A stretch of 64,000 bases of DNA from CAVROP01 sp050008495 (GTDB lineage Bacteria; Acidobacteriota; Terriglobia; UBA7540): positions 1 to 64,000 of the forward strand of contig JBEKMN010000038.1 in NCBI GenBank assembly GCA_050008495.1, written 5' to 3'. The stretch's first letter is position 1, and every line of letters starts with the position of its first letter. Made by a program: the position numbers and the translations under genes. Below are positions 16,560 through 26,938 of the stretch, one piece after another. The notes under the pieces are model-generated. The model ran no database searches and was not told the DNA's origin. It saw nothing but the letters and a program-made list of their open reading frames with translations.

Positions 16560-17801
16560 ATGAAAGCAATACTATTCCGATATAGTCTGGCGCGCTTCGC
16601 GTTCGCCTACCTCGGGGGTGTCGTCACGCCTCGCGCCTTTTTGGCGGCCCCGGGCCCCCTGGCCTTCAAAGAGATTCCTGAACCACAACTCCCGGCCGAC
16701 GACTGGGCTATCGTGCGAACACAGTTGTGCGGGATTTGCGGCAGCGATCTGAAGGAAATCTTCCTTGAGGGCAGCTTCGACAATCCCCTCACCTCCCTCA
16801 TTTCTTTTCCAGCGGTGCTGGGGCATGAAGTGGCGGGCACAATTGAACGCGTGGGTCCGGGTGTGACCAGTCGGCGCGTGGGAGAGCGCGTGGTGCTGAA
16901 TCCCTGGCTGTCCTGCGGGCCGCGGGGCATCACGCCGCCGTGCGATGCCTGCCGGCGTGGGCACTATTTCTCGTGCCGGCACTTTACGGATGGCCACTTG
17001 CCGCCGGGCATCCATATCGGCAATTGCCGCGGCGCTTCCGGCGGTTTTGCGCCACTTTTGGCCGCTCACCAGTCTCAACTGTTCCCGATTCCGGATGGCG
17101 TGAGCTTCGACCACGCGGTGCTGGCCGACCCGTTCTCCGTCAGCCTGCACGCTGTCTTGAAATCACCGCCGCCTGAAAAGGGGCTAGCGTTGGTCTATGG
17201 CTGCGGGACACTGGGACTATTGTCAATTGCCATTCTGCGGGCGCTCTATCCCACCGCTCGCGTGATTGCCATTGCGCGCTACCCGCATCAAGAACATTTA
17301 GCCCGTGAGTTGGGCGCCGAACGTGTAATCCGAACCCGCGACCGTGCCGAGATCGTGGAGGTCATCGCAGGAATGGCCGGCGCGGCGCTGCTACGGCCTC
17401 ACCGAGGCGCGCCGTGGCTCTTGCGTGGAGTCGACGTGATCTATGACACGATTGGTTCTGCGGAATCGTTCGAGGTCGGGGTGCGAGTGGCGCAACCTCG
17501 GGCGACAATTGTCGTGACCGGCGTGGACCAACCGGCGCGCTTCGAGTGGACCCCCCTCTACTTCAAAGAGATTGCCTTGGTCGGCTCGAATGCGTTTGGA
17601 ATTGAGACCTTCGAAGGTGAGTCTTTGCATGCCATGGAGATTTACCTGCGCCTGCTCGCGCAAAAAAGACTCGACACGGCGCGCTTAATAACCCATCGCT
17701 TCCGGCTCGAACAGTATCGAGAAGCCCTGGTGGTCGGCAGGCAAAAGCACAAGCATCGCGCCGTCAAAGTGGTCTTCGATTTTCGAAATACCGAAGGATG
17801 A
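16560..17801 (+). CDS. Zinc-dependent medium-chain alcohol dehydrogenase
   Basis: A 413-residue MDR-superfamily dehydrogenase. Catalytic zinc ligands are Cys57 (CGICGSD) and His89-Glu90 (GHEVAG). Structural-zinc cysteines are probably C119, C128, C131 and C139, with a wider first gap than usual. A Rossmann motif (VYGCGTLGLLSI) lies near 190-201. It resembles threonine or sorbitol dehydrogenases, but the substrate is not decided by visible motifs. The first 35 residues include a hydrophobic stretch (LARFAFAYLGGVV), longer than the usual N-terminus, so translation may start later. The upstream DNA is AT-rich and probably holds its promoter. Confidence 0.87.
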   Translation: MKAILFRYSLARFAFAYLGGVVTPRAFLAAPGPLAFKEIPEPQLPADDWAIVRTQLCGICGSDLKEIFLEGSFDNPLTSLISFPAVLGHEVAGTIERVGPGVTSRRVGERVVLNPWLSCGPRGITPPCDACRRGHYFSCRHFTDGHLPPGIHIGNCRGASGGFAPLLAAHQSQLFPIPDGVSFDHAVLADPFSVSLHAVLKSPPPEKGLALVYGCGTLGLLSIAILRALYPTARVIAIARYPHQEHLARELGAERVIRTRDRAEIVEVIAGMAGAALLRPHRGAPWLLRGVDVIYDTIGSAESFEVGVRVAQPRATIVVTGVDQPARFEWTPLYFKEIALVGSNAFGIETFEGESLHAMEIYLRLLAQKRLDTARLITHRFRLEQYREALVVGRQKHKHRAVKVVFDFRNTEG

Positions 17802-17948
17802 TTCGAGTCATTCCCGCGACACCTTTCCTCCGCGGCTGCGTGGTGGCGAGACAAAACGCCCTCTTTCGTTCCGTCCGTCGCTGTGCTACGCTTCGTTCCG
17901 GCAGTGGGGCCGACACACATGGTGTCACCCAAGGCAAGGGTGTGACGC

Positions 17949-19010
17949 ATGAATCCGCCCACCAGGTTTGAACATCCGCGGTCTGCGGAGACTTTTCACT
18001 CGTCCAACACTGAGATTAGCGACCAAGAGCCCAGGAGGCGCGGCCTTGCCATTCTGGCAGGCCTTCTCCTTCTGATAGTGGGTCGAGCCGTGTTTCGGGT
18101 TGAGGGCGGCAACGCCGCATTTCGTCCAGTTCAGATTACGGACCAAGACACCACGGACCAGCACGTGTATGACGGGGCCAGGACGATCATTGAGTATTCA
18201 CAGGCTGAACTGCTGAGCGCCTTCCCGGAACTTCGACAGCTCCGATTTGCAGAGGGCCAGGAAGAGCTTCCCAGGATTCTGGGTAGGGCGGGAGCGAACG
18301 TCGAGGCGGCTGTTGACGGTCTACCGAACCTGATTTCCCAGGAGGATGTAACTCAGCGAACCATCACTGTGGAGCGCTCAGCATCGGTCAAGACCTGGCG
18401 GCTTGGACCTTTCAATTACATGATCCTGGCACACGAAAACAACGGGAACATTAATCTTGAGGAGTACCGAACTGATTCCCAAGGAAACCGCTCCGGGCCG
18501 CAACAACTGGAGCGTGACTTCTTCCTGACTAGCGGCTTCTCCACCATGTGGACTCTCTTCAATCCGGGCAACCGGTCCGCTGCGAATTTCAGATTGCTGG
18601 GACGGGAAGAACTCGACGGCCATACGACCGATCTAGTAGCTTTCGCGCAGCGGCCCGGATGGGCTGCGATTGTCGGTCATGTCGTGGAGAATGGGAGATC
18701 AGCCGTGATCCTCTATCAGGGAATCGCATGGATTGATGTGCCGACATATCAAATCATCCGCATGCGAGCAGATATGCTGGCTCCGCGTTGGGACGTCGGA
18801 TTGAGGCAGCAGACCACCGAAATCGAATTCGGCGAAGTTCGGCTCCCCGGGGTGGTTACTCGGCTCTGGTTACCCCAAACGGTTGTGGTAACCACCAGTT
18901 GGAGCGTTGAAACCCTGCGCAACGAGCATCGCTATACCAACTACAGGCTGTTCCGGGTCGCGAGCACCATCAAGCCGGACGAGCCCGACGGAACGGTTCC
19001 AAAAATTTGA
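17949..19010 (+). CDS. Membrane-anchored protein of unknown function
   Basis: A 353-residue protein with a single N-terminal membrane segment (about 33-49, GLAILAGLLLLIVGRAVF) and a long extracytoplasmic domain. A helical part (about 75-125) is followed by beta strands such as DHTTDLVAFAQRPGWAAIV-like and GRSAVILYQGIAWIDVPTYQIIRMRADM. The end (LPGVVTRLWLPQTVVV, NEHRYTNYRLFRV) resembles outer-membrane-associated beta-rich proteins with no assigned function. It is probably co-transcribed with the small membrane protein 35 bases downstream. Confidence 0.7.
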   Translation: MNPPTRFEHPRSAETFHSSNTEISDQEPRRRGLAILAGLLLLIVGRAVFRVEGGNAAFRPVQITDQDTTDQHVYDGARTIIEYSQAELLSAFPELRQLRFAEGQEELPRILGRAGANVEAAVDGLPNLISQEDVTQRTITVERSASVKTWRLGPFNYMILAHENNGNINLEEYRTDSQGNRSGPQQLERDFFLTSGFSTMWTLFNPGNRSAANFRLLGREELDGHTTDLVAFAQRPGWAAIVGHVVENGRSAVILYQGIAWIDVPTYQIIRMRADMLAPRWDVGLRQQTTEIEFGEVRLPGVVTRLWLPQTVVVTTSWSVETLRNEHRYTNYRLFRVASTIKPDEPDGTVPKI

Positions 19011-19044
19011 GACTTCAGTGCGCACCCGCTAAGGAGTTAATAAC

Positions 19045-19302
19045 ATGATCTTATTGAAATGTATATTGGCGGGCTTGCTTGCGCTGCTCATAGCGGCAAT
19101 TGTCCTTCCGATGAGTGTCTGCGTTTACCTTACCTGGACGGTGCACCCGGGCCATAACGAGGCGGCCATCGGATTCGACCCCATATCCATGGCACGGTCT
19201 TCTCCATCCGTCTGGATTATTGCAGTTACGATTTTCGGCCTCGGATTCTATCTGCAGTACCGGCGACTGAAAGCTCGGCAGCGATCGCCAGCCCGAAGTT
19301 AA
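19045..19302 (+). CDS. Small two-helix membrane protein, unknown
   Basis: An 85-residue protein with two hydrophobic helices (about 5-30, LLALLIAAIVLPMSVCVYL, and about 53-69, VWIIAVTIFGLGFYLQY) and a basic C-terminus (RRLKARQRSPARS). The ATG is preceded by AAGGAGTTAATAAC. It is adjacent to the unknown membrane-anchored protein and ahead of hutU; no family is recognised. Confidence 0.65.
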   Translation: MILLKCILAGLLALLIAAIVLPMSVCVYLTWTVHPGHNEAAIGFDPISMARSSPSVWIIAVTIFGLGFYLQYRRLKARQRSPARS

Positions 19303-19374
19303 ACTGCTACTCGCCTGCATGACCAGTGTCGCTTCGCCACGCATTGGGCTAAGATTGGACAGGGGAGAAGACCT

Positions 19375-21057
<1,683 letters not shown>

Positions 21058-21075
<18 letters not shown>

Positions 21076-21170
21076 TGCCTAGTGGTTAGAGCCCAGCGCC
21101 AAGCAGCACCAACCAGTCACTAGGCACTAGGCACTAGGCACTAGGCACTAGGCACTAGGCACCAGCCACT
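21058..21170. repeat. CACTAGGCACTAGGC tandem and inverted repeat
   Basis: TAGTGCCTAGTGG copies on the left face seven tandem TAGGCACTAGGCAC-type units on the right in inverted orientation. The array starts within the last codons of hutU and ends before the FmdB-type gene. Similar low-complexity inverted arrays with other words occur at 30469-30636, 38522-38652 and 55343-55432. Confidence 0.8.
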
Positions 21171-21177
21171 GCCCTTC

Positions 21178-21342
21178 TCAGCTTTTCTTGGAAGTGACGG
21201 TGAAAAATGAAGCAACTTGTTGCTCAACCTTCTTGCTCTTGCATTTCGGGCAGGCCACTTTCCCTTTGTCGTACTCTGCCAGAGTCATGATCATGCTGAA
21301 CGTCTTGTTGCATTTCTTGCAGAGAAATTCATATTGGGGCAT
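21178..21342 (-). CDS. FmdB-type zinc-ribbon small protein
   Basis: A 54-residue protein, MPQYEFLCKKCNKTFSMIMT at its start, with two CxxC knuckles: CKKC (8-11) and CPKC (31-34). This is the FmdB/CxxC_CxxC_SSSS zinc-ribbon pattern, a putative regulatory or RNA/DNA-binding domain. GGAGGA lies upstream of the ATG, and the C-terminus is Lys/Ser-rich (VTSKKS). It is oriented against the hut genes and sits between hutU and hutI, so a direct hut role is not implied. Confidence 0.85.
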   Translation of the reverse strand: MPQYEFLCKKCNKTFSMIMTLAEYDKGKVACPKCKSKKVEQQVASFFTVTSKKS

Positions 21343-21401
21343 CGCCGCTGTCCTCCGAAGTTAGTGAACGTGATTCTAGCAGAAAATGCGGCGTATAAGA
21401 A

Positions 21402-21505
21402 ACACGGCTCACGCCAAGGCGCGAAGGCGCAAAGAAACACAAGGCGGGGGTCTTTGCTTTTCTTTGCGACCTTGGCGTACTTTGCGGCTTTGCGTGAAAC
21501 CGTTC
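21402..21505. repeat. ACGCCAAGGCGCGAAGG inverted repeat
   Basis: CACGCCAAGGCGC...GCAAAGAAA on the left and TTTCTTTGCG...CTTGGCG, then TTTGCGTGAAACCG on the right, form a loose long hairpin upstream of hutI. This is another word of the dispersed inverted-repeat type. Confidence 0.65.
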
Positions 21506-21601
21506 TCGCCGTACTTACGTCAGCCCACAGCGTCGAAAGCTTTCCGGCAAGGAAGGGCGCAAGAGACGCTGATCTGAACGCTGTGTAACTCGAAGAGACC
21601 G

Positions 21602-22867
21602 ATGCGACACTCAGCCCCAGCTTCACTCTTTTTTCGCAACGCAAGTCAACTCCTCACACTCGCGGGACCGCTCGGGCCTCGGCGCGGCAAGGCGCTCGCG
21701 GAGCTCGGGATCATCCCCCAAGGCGCGATACTGACCCACGGGGTTCACATCCTTGAAGTCGGTCCAACGCGCGCTCTCGAAGCAAAGGCGCAGAGGCTGA
21801 AGGCCGAGGCCGTCGATTGCCGGGGTTCGGTGGTGATGCCGGGCTTCGTGGATTCGCATACACACCTGGTATTTGCCGGAAGCCGGGTGGGAGACTATGA
21901 AGCGCGGCTGCGAGGGAAAACCTATGAAGAAATCGCTCGCGCCGGCGGGGGGATCAAGCTCTCGGCTCAAAGAGTTCGCCAGGCTTCCATAGATTCGCTC
22001 GTCCGGCAGGCACAAGGCTTTCTCGAGCGGTTCGCGGCCCATGGCACAACAACCCTCGAAGTCAAGAGCGGCTATGGACTGGAAGTGGCGGAGGAACTGA
22101 AGCTACTTGAAGCGATTCGCCGGCTGCGCAAGAGTTCTCGGCTTGAACTTGTGCCCACACTGCTCGCCGCGCACGCCCTGCCTTCCGAATACTCGGGACG
22201 ATCCGACGACTATATCGAGTCCGTGATTCGGGACCTGATTCCACCGGTGGTGCGCAAGAAGCTGGCAGAATTCATCGACTGCTTTTGCGACCGGGGCGCT
22301 TTCAGCGTTGAGCAATGCCGGCGAGTGCTGGCGGCGGGAAAGCAGCAGGGCCTGATTCCGCGCCTGCACGCCGAACAGCTCACTCGCACCGGGGCCGCCC
22401 GCCTGGCGGTGGAGTTCGAAGCAGCCTCCGCCGATCATCTCGATAAGCTCTCCAGCACCGACATCCGCGCTCTGGGACGGTCTGATGTGATCGCAACGCT
22501 GCTTCCGGGCGCGAATTTCCATCTCGGCCTCGAGCACTACCCGCCTGCCCGAAAGCTGATTGAGGCCGGGGCCATCGTGGCACTCGCGACCGACTTCAAC
22601 CCCGGAACCAGCCCCACTCCAAATATGCAATTCATCCTTTCGGTAGCCTACTCCGCCATGCGCATGACCCCGGCCGAGGCGATCGCCGCTGCCACCATTA
22701 ACGGAGCCTGGGCGCTGCGCCGGGGCGACCGGCTTGGCTCGCTCGAGGCCGGTAAGCAGGCCGACATCATTATGATGGACGTTAGTGATTACCGCGAGAT
22801 TCCTTACTACTTCGGCGTGAATCATTGCCGGATGACGGTCAAAGCGGGGCGAGTTGTGGGGCAGTAG
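21602..22867 (+). CDS. hutI: Imidazolonepropionase
   Basis: A 421-residue amidohydrolase catalysing step 3 of histidine degradation, imidazolonepropionate to N-formimino-L-glutamate. Visible residues: the metal pair in FVDSHTHLVFAGSR, TLEVKSGYGL, the metal His in RLHAEQLTRTGAA, and the Asp ligand in ALATDFNPGTSPTPNM. The last motif, together with GGGIKLSAQRVR, is diagnostic of HutI. Length is normal. It is separated from hutU by the FmdB-type gene and repeats, so the two may not share a transcript. Confidence 0.95.
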   Translation: MRHSAPASLFFRNASQLLTLAGPLGPRRGKALAELGIIPQGAILTHGVHILEVGPTRALEAKAQRLKAEAVDCRGSVVMPGFVDSHTHLVFAGSRVGDYEARLRGKTYEEIARAGGGIKLSAQRVRQASIDSLVRQAQGFLERFAAHGTTTLEVKSGYGLEVAEELKLLEAIRRLRKSSRLELVPTLLAAHALPSEYSGRSDDYIESVIRDLIPPVVRKKLAEFIDCFCDRGAFSVEQCRRVLAAGKQQGLIPRLHAEQLTRTGAARLAVEFEAASADHLDKLSSTDIRALGRSDVIATLLPGANFHLGLEHYPPARKLIEAGAIVALATDFNPGTSPTPNMQFILSVAYSAMRMTPAEAIAAATINGAWALRRGDRLGSLEAGKQADIIMMDVSDYREIPYYFGVNHCRMTVKAGRVVGQ

Positions 22868-22872
22868 GTCGT

Positions 22873-22915
22873 GGTCCATTGTCAGTTGTCCGTAGTCCGT
22901 TGTCCGTGGTCATCC
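22873..22915. repeat. GTCCGTTGTC-type low-complexity repeat
   Basis: Tandem GTCAGTTGTCCGTAGTCCGT words. The complementary version (GGACAACGGACCACTGACAA) lies near 23878-23907, so the two flank the unknown gene at 23082 in inverted orientation. The family recurs at 46787-46806 and 56941-57088. Confidence 0.65.
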
Positions 22916-22987
22916 GTCTCTTCCGTTGTGTGTCGTTCGTGGCCAGCGATCCGCCGTTAATGTCCCGATTTCATTTCCAAAAAAGGC

Positions 22988-23021
22988 TTGACACGACCCG
23001 ATAGGTATAGTAATCTATAGG
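22988..23021 (+). promoter_or_regulatory. Probable sigma-70-type promoter of the 23082 gene
   Basis: A perfect -35 hexamer TTGACA at 22988-22993 is followed by an AT-rich stretch (TATAGTAATCTATAGG) holding several possible -10 boxes at 23006-23021; none has both consensus sequence and ideal 17-base spacing. The local base composition contrasts with the surrounding GC-rich DNA. Confidence 0.5.
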
Positions 23022-23081
23022 TGTAGTGTAGGTGTGGTGCGTAGATTGTTTTCAGACCATTGATAAGGAGGGCATTCTACT

Positions 23082-23768
23082 ATGGGACCTCAGGAACGAC
23101 TCGTCCAGCTACGTACACAGGCATTCCAGAGAATAGAGGAGGCCGCAAAAAAGGGCCACACGCACGAAGTCAAAAGACTCGGGCAAGTACCAAAAGATTG
23201 CGAGGATGCCATGGAGCTGCTTCAGATTCTTGAATCCCAAATTGAGCAGATCGAAGCTGAGCTACGACGGAGCGACGCTCAGCCACAAGTGGGCAAGGCG
23301 CGCGCCAAAGGGGAAATGACGAAAGCGGCTACCCAGACCAGGAGCCAAGTTTCACCGCGTCAAAAGGCCAACGAAGTCCGAATGGCGTATGTGAACGATC
23401 TTAGCAACAAGCTTGGCAATCGTTTGCGCCGGAAAGGCGAGGTCATATACGAAACGCAATCAGGCAAGAGTGTCGGCATGCCCTACGCGTCCGAACTACC
23501 AGAACTGCCAGATCGCTGGTGGTTGGGACTTCCGGACGAGCATTTCGACTATGTAGTCCTGCTCTGCGAAACTGGCTCTGGTGAGTTACTCGACTTCGTT
23601 TTCCCTTCCGACTTCGTCATGGAGGTTTGGAACTCTCTTTCACGCGATAGTAAGCGTCATGTCAAGCTCAACGTATTCCGAAGCGGCGTGGACTATGAGT
23701 TGCGGCTTAATGACGGTGAGAGGAAGAAGATTCGGCGATTCCTGAAGGGTGGCAAAGTCCTAATCTAG
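23082..23768 (+). CDS. Unknown protein with coiled-coil N-terminus
   Basis: A 228-residue protein, ATG preceded by AAGGAGG. Residues about 5-65 form a predicted amphipathic coiled coil (LLQILESQIEQIEAELRR), followed by a basic linker and a compact domain (about 105-228) with WWLGLPDEHFDYVVLLCETG and LDFVFPSDFVMEVWNSLS. The last 30 residues (DYELRLNDGERKKIRRFL) look like a helix end. I do not recognise the family. Codon use appears less GC-biased than its neighbours, and it sits between inverted repeats amid hut genes, which suggests insertion. Confidence 0.75.
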   Translation: MGPQERLVQLRTQAFQRIEEAAKKGHTHEVKRLGQVPKDCEDAMELLQILESQIEQIEAELRRSDAQPQVGKARAKGEMTKAATQTRSQVSPRQKANEVRMAYVNDLSNKLGNRLRRKGEVIYETQSGKSVGMPYASELPELPDRWWLGLPDEHFDYVVLLCETGSGELLDFVFPSDFVMEVWNSLSRDSKRHVKLNVFRSGVDYELRLNDGERKKIRRFLKGGKVLI

Positions 23769-23929
23769 TGCCGCCTCGGCCTCACGACACAAATTCGGAC
23801 ACTACCTCCGTTTCCCATCGCCGTTTGTCCGTCATTGGCGGCTAGAATGAAAGCGGCGTTCGCAGGATGTCTTGCGACGGACAACGGACCACTGACAACG
23901 GACAGTCCCTCGTGCTAAATTCACAAGCC

Positions 23930-25447
23930 ATGCAAACCATCATCGAATGTGTTCCCAATTTCAGTGAAGGACGCAATCCCGAAAACGTTGAGGCCATCGT
24001 GCGGGCGCTGAAGAACGGCCCGGACGTTTATATCCTGGACCGGGAGATGGACGCAGACCATAACCGGTGCGTGATTACCCTGGTCGGGACGCGGGAGAGC
24101 ATTGGCGAAGCGGCCCTGCGCGGCATCGGCAAGGCGGCGGAGTTGATTGACCTTAACCAGCAACGTGGCGCCCACCCCCGCATCGGCGCTACGGACGTTG
24201 TGCCTTTCGTACCCATTTCCGGCGTCACGCTCGAGGACTGCGTGCACCTCGCCGAATGGGTGGCGGAGCAGGCGTGGCGCCGGTTCAAAATCCCCACTTA
24301 TCTGTACGAAGCGGCGGCGCGCCGGCCGGAACGCCGCAATCTCGAGAACGTCCGGCGTGGCCAATTCGAAGGCTTGCGTGAGGAAGTGCGCACTAACCCC
24401 GAGCGGCTTCCCGATTTCGGCGAGGCGGCGCTCCACCCCACCGCAGGCGCAACCGTGGTGGGCGCCAGGAAATTCCTGATTGCTTACAACATCAATTTGA
24501 GTACACCTGACGTGGAACTGGCCAAGGCGATTGCTAAGAAGATTCGCGCCTCGAGCGGCGGATTCCCGTGTGTGAAGGCCATGGGCGTGGAGCTGAAAAC
24601 TCGCCACCTGGGACAGGTCTCGATGAACTTGACGGATTTCGAGACCACCTCCATCGCTACCGTTTTCGACACCGTAAGCCGGGAAGCTGCCGCACAGGGC
24701 GTGGCAGTTTTAAGCAGCGAAATTGTTGGGCTCGTCCCCCGGCGAGCCCTTGAGGACACTGCGGTGCAGCATCTCCAGGTAGAGAACTATCATCCCCAAT
24801 TGGTTTTTGATAACCGCCTCGAGCAGATTATCCGGGAGCAGGCCGTGCCCGCTCCAGAGGGGACCCGGACCTTCCGCTCGATGGCCGAGGCCTTCGTCAA
24901 CGCCGTGGCGGCGCCGGCGCCAACGCCGGCCGGCGGAAGTATCGCAGCGCTGGCTGGGGGTCTGGCGGCCGCCCTCGGCGAAATGGTTTGCGGGATATCG
25001 CTGAAGCGCCAGTCGCTCGCGGTGCATCACCCACAACTAGCGGAATCGCAACGCCATCTCTGTGCGCTTCGGCAACGCCTGCTCGATAACATTGACGCCG
25101 ACGCTCGCAGCTACGAAGAGGTGATGGCGGCGTTCAAGCTGCCAAAATCCACCGAGAGCGAGAAATCCGCGCGCGCGCAGGCCATCGAAGCGGCCAGCAA
25201 ACATGCGACCTCCGTGCCGCTCGAAACGGCGGAAATGAGCGTGCAAGTTTCCGCGATTATCTCGAGCTTGCGCGGCATCACGATTCCGCTGGCCGCCCCG
25301 GACCTCGCCGTCGCGCGCGAACTTGCCGGCACGGCGCAGCGTGCAGCGATGGAGAACGTTCGCGCCAATTTACCTTCGATCAAAGACCGGGAGTTTGTGG
25401 AAGGGGTGGAGCGCCGGATAGAGAAAGCAGTGACGAGTGACAAGTGA
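23930..25447 (+). CDS. ftcD: Glutamate formimidoyltransferase / formimidoyl-THF cyclodeaminase fusion
   Basis: A 505-residue two-domain enzyme. Residues 1-300 are the formimidoyltransferase (MQTIIECVPNFSEGRN start, GAHPRIGATDVVPFVP active-site region, AYNINLSTPDVELAKAIA). After a short linker, residues about 325-500 are the all-helical cyclodeaminase (TPAGGSIAALAGGLAAALGEM, then the C-terminal helices). It moves the formimino group of formiminoglutamate to tetrahydrofolate and releases ammonia, ending histidine degradation at glutamate. This fusion is the animal-type layout and also occurs in bacteria. The ATG at 23930 is chosen because earlier codons are repeat-derived. Confidence 0.94.
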   Translation: MQTIIECVPNFSEGRNPENVEAIVRALKNGPDVYILDREMDADHNRCVITLVGTRESIGEAALRGIGKAAELIDLNQQRGAHPRIGATDVVPFVPISGVTLEDCVHLAEWVAEQAWRRFKIPTYLYEAAARRPERRNLENVRRGQFEGLREEVRTNPERLPDFGEAALHPTAGATVVGARKFLIAYNINLSTPDVELAKAIAKKIRASSGGFPCVKAMGVELKTRHLGQVSMNLTDFETTSIATVFDTVSREAAAQGVAVLSSEIVGLVPRRALEDTAVQHLQVENYHPQLVFDNRLEQIIREQAVPAPEGTRTFRSMAEAFVNAVAAPAPTPAGGSIAALAGGLAAALGEMVCGISLKRQSLAVHHPQLAESQRHLCALRQRLLDNIDADARSYEEVMAAFKLPKSTESEKSARAQAIEAASKHATSVPLETAEMSVQVSAIISSLRGITIPLAAPDLAVARELAGTAQRAAMENVRANLPSIKDREFVEGVERRIEKAVTSDK

Positions 25448-25451
25448 CGAG

Positions 25452-25482
<31 letters not shown>

Positions 25483-25540
25483 AAACGAAGACGCACGCGG
25501 ACTATCGCCGAAAAAGTAATAGGGGCCAACGAAGAATTCG

Positions 25541-25588
25541 CGACTTAGTTGAAGTCGTCTATACTAATCATGTTCGGCCCCGAACATG
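25541..25588. promoter_or_regulatory. mntH control region: -10 box flanked by two palindromes
   Basis: CGACTT-AGTTG-AAGTCG (25541-25557) is a 6-bp-arm palindrome. A consensus-like -10 box TATACT follows at 25560-25565, and then a 9-bp-arm perfect palindrome CATGTTCGG-CC-CCGAACATG at 25569-25588, which includes the mntH start codon. The second lies over the expected transcription start and should block transcription or translation when bound. The expected leader is about 14 bases, with no ribosome site visible. A metal-responsive repressor (MntR/Fur type) is a reasonable guess from the gene. Confidence 0.6.
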
Positions 25589-26926
25589 GACGAACCTCGT
25601 ATCACCTCCGATGACCGTTCACTCTCGACGCCCTCGTTGCCTGAGGTCCATAGATCCGTAGGCATTCCCACGGGTGCGTCCTTCTGGAAAAAGGTGCTGG
25701 CATTTTCAGGGCCTGGCTTTCTCGTGGCGGTCGGGTACATGGACCCTGGAAACTGGGCGACGGATATCGCGGGTGGGTCGCGCTTTGCCTACCAACTCAT
25801 CTTCGTTCTCTTCATCTCCAATCTCATGGCGATTCTGGTTCAGGCGCTTGCCGCGCGCCTCGGCATCGTCACCCAATTGGATTTGGCCCAGGCTTGCCGC
25901 AGTTATTATTCGCGAAGGACCAGCCTGTTCCTTTGGGTGTTGTGTGAGATTGCCATCGCCGCCTGCGATCTGGCGGAGGTGATTGGATCGGCCATCGCCC
26001 TGAACTTGCTCTTCCATATTCCGCTTTTGCTCGGCGTCTGCTTGACGGCGCTCGATGTCTTGGCCATTCTCTACCTTCAGCACAAGGGGTTCCGGTACCT
26101 CGAAGCCCTGGTGGTGAGCCTCATCGGAACGATTGGAGCCTGCTACCTGGTCGAGCTGGTTCTGGTCAAACCCGATCTGGTTCAAATTGGGAAGGGCTTT
26201 GTTCCAACTCCGCAGCTTCTGACCAATCCGGAGATGCTTTATATTTCCATCGGCATGCTGGGCGCCACCGTGATGCCGCACAACCTCTACCTCCATTCCT
26301 CGCTCGTCCAGACGCGAGCGATCGAGCGCAGCAAGGAGGGAATCCGGACCGCGTTGCGATTTAACCTGCTTGATTATGTTGTGGCGCTGAATCTTGCCTT
26401 CTTCATCAACGCGGCGATCCTCATCATGGCGGCCGGCACGTTTTATCGACACGGGCTGAATCAAGTGGCGGAGATCCAGGATGCTTATTACACTTTGACG
26501 CCGCTGCTCGGCACGCAATTGGCCGCCGTGCTCTTTGCTATCGCCCTGCTCTGTTCCGGTCAAAACTCCACCTTGACCGGGACGCTGGCCGGCCAAGTCG
26601 TCATGGAAGGGTTTTTGAATATCCGCCTGGCGCCCTGGCTGCGGCGGCTGGTCACGCGGCTCCTGGCGATTATACCTGCGATTATTGCGGTGGCGTTTTT
26701 CGGAAGAAGCGGAACGGCCAAGCTCTTGATTTTCAGCCAGGTCATCCTGAGTCTGCAACTCTCCTTCGCCGTGGTGCCGCTGGTTCAGTTCACCAGCAAC
26801 CGTGGACGGATGGGTGAATTCGTAAACCCGCTCTGGCTGAAGATTCTCGCCTGGGTAACGGCCGGGATCATTGCCGCGTTGAACGCTTATCTCCTGGTCC
26901 TGAGCGTCAAAGGCTTGGGCAGCTAG
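25586..26926 (+). CDS. mntH: Nramp-family Mn2+/Fe2+ transporter
   Basis: A 446-residue membrane protein with about eleven transmembrane helices. Metal-binding signatures are the DPGNW motif in helix 1 (VGYMDPGNWATDIAGG, about 50-65) and MPHNLYLHS in helix 6 (about 231-239). It imports divalent metal with protons across the inner membrane. The N-terminal 30 residues are polar and poorly conserved. The ATG lies inside a palindrome and lacks a ribosome site, so a short-leader message is likely; a later start cannot be excluded. A UspA-type gene follows after 12 bases. Confidence 0.93.
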   Translation: MDEPRITSDDRSLSTPSLPEVHRSVGIPTGASFWKKVLAFSGPGFLVAVGYMDPGNWATDIAGGSRFAYQLIFVLFISNLMAILVQALAARLGIVTQLDLAQACRSYYSRRTSLFLWVLCEIAIAACDLAEVIGSAIALNLLFHIPLLLGVCLTALDVLAILYLQHKGFRYLEALVVSLIGTIGACYLVELVLVKPDLVQIGKGFVPTPQLLTNPEMLYISIGMLGATVMPHNLYLHSSLVQTRAIERSKEGIRTALRFNLLDYVVALNLAFFINAAILIMAAGTFYRHGLNQVAEIQDAYYTLTPLLGTQLAAVLFAIALLCSGQNSTLTGTLAGQVVMEGFLNIRLAPWLRRLVTRLLAIIPAIIAVAFFGRSGTAKLLIFSQVILSLQLSFAVVPLVQFTSNRGRMGEFVNPLWLKILAWVTAGIIAALNAYLLVLSVKGLGS

Positions 26927-26938
26927 GCAGAGGTCCTC

